This document shows positions 63,586-64,000 of a DNA stretch of 64,000 bases, piece by piece. The stretch covers positions 347,001 through 411,000 of the forward strand of contig JABMCL010001622.1 in assembly GCA_018857735.1 (NCBI GenBank), given 5' to 3'. A model generated the notes under the pieces. It had not been told where the DNA came from. It saw nothing but the letters and a program-made list of their open reading frames with translations, and searched no databases. Within the stretch, counting starts at the first letter, position 1, and every line of letters begins with the position of its first letter. The position numbers and the translations under genes were made by a program. The DNA is from Alviniconcha marisindica (Eukaryota > Mollusca > Gastropoda > Provannidae).

Positions 63586-63754
63586 CTGCAAAACATCCGC
63601 CACACAGTGAATACCTGTATTTTATAAGTAAATATGTTGACCTTTAATGCCCTGACAACCATGCCGAGTACATCAGTGCGCAAGACAGACAAGTAAAATA
63701 AAAAAGGACAACTCGTAAGCGAAGGTCTGATTCAGTTTCAGACCATGCTTTGAA

Positions 63755-64000
63755 ATGTCTGTCCTAGGGGCTTGTGTTGGTTTGGGGTGGAGGAAGGGGG
63801 CTTGTGTTGGTTTGGGGTGGAGGAAGAGGGCTTGTGTTGGTTTGGGGTGGAGAACGGGGCTGGTGTTGGTTTGGGGTAGAGGAAGGGGGCTTGTGTTGGT
63901 TTGGGGTGGAGGTTGGTTTGGGGTAGAAAGGGGACTTGTGTTGGTTTGGGGTGGAGGACGGGGCTGGTGTTGGTTTGGGGTGGAGGAAGGGGGCTTGTGT
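63755..64000. repeat. ~30-bp minisatellite, at least 8 copies, runs off the window
   Basis: Unit GGGGGCTTGTGTTGGTTTGG plus GGTGGAGGAA. Located in the intron upstream of the first visible exon. Confidence 0.95.

Noticed and set aside
60331..61676. Plus-strand Cys/Val/Ser repeat ORFs
   Set aside because: Translations of a composite minisatellite in an intron, antisense to USP34.
1752..63585. Processed or dead USP34 pseudogene
   Set aside because: The gene has introns with proper splice sites, and the catalytic residues and 60-odd exon phases are intact. The three defects lie beside error-rich repeats.
1..64000. Bacterial-style system (operon, toxin-antitoxin, phage defence)
   Set aside because: No compact ORFs, ribosome binding sites or operon spacing; the DNA is an intron-rich animal gene throughout.
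1..64000. tRNA, rRNA or snRNA genes
   Set aside because: No cloverleaf or conserved RNA core recognised by eye; the only tRNA-like signal is the SINE head near 35.2 kb.

Overview
This is animal nuclear DNA, not bacterial. Almost the whole window is the middle of one large minus-strand gene, an ortholog of the deubiquitinase USP34 (puffyeye in flies). I traced 66 coding exons, about 8.3 kb of CDS or roughly 2,780 codons, from 63585 down to 1752. Both gene ends lie outside the window: the N-terminal exons are to the right of 64000, and the last C-terminal exons and 3' UTR are to the left of 1. Except for three breaks listed below, exons join in phase with AG/GT boundaries. The small exons, the degree of divergence from human USP34, the tRNA-type SINE and the hAT and piggyBac remnants suggest a lophotrochozoan, probably a mollusc. 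That identification is inference; the species cannot be read from this window.

Layout in transcription order (right to left). 63.6-57.4 kb: acidic, low-complexity N-terminal linker, including a conserved KNMADFDGEE-type motif. 57.5-37.1 kb: helical-repeat scaffold, with a stretch that may be the UBL-like region around 51.0-50.8 kb. 36.7-29.0 kb: the USP catalytic domain split over eleven exons, with the Cys box GATCY at 36616-36618 and the His box GGHYYSF at 30207-30209, both intact. 28.6-1.75 kb: the long C-terminal scaffold up to a segment matching human NNNIVYTFMTHF.

The introns are dominated by minisatellites (21-106 bp units, 3 to about 33 copies) plus mono- and dinucleotide tracts. The most unusual observation is that at least ten arrays begin exactly at an exon edge. 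Their repeat unit contains the edge of that exon together with its splice donor or acceptor, so the introns carry rows of decoy splice sites. Other arrays abut exon edges without clearly including exon sequence.

Mobile DNA: a 1.3-kb hAT-like insertion at the left end (perfect 14-bp inverted repeats, 6-bp target duplication, dead transposase), a piggyBac-like remnant near 9.6-10.3 kb, a tRNA-type SINE near 35.1 kb, SINE-tail-like sequences, and a weak LINE-like remnant near 21 kb.

Three coding breaks need checking: an apparently missing exon between 15.5 and 17.2 kb, a one-base phase conflict between the exons at 9.4 and 8.5 kb, and a disrupted exon at 5.1 kb. Indel-rich repeat copies nearby suggest consensus errors in the assembly. 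No RNA genes, CRISPR array, operon or second protein-coding gene were found.
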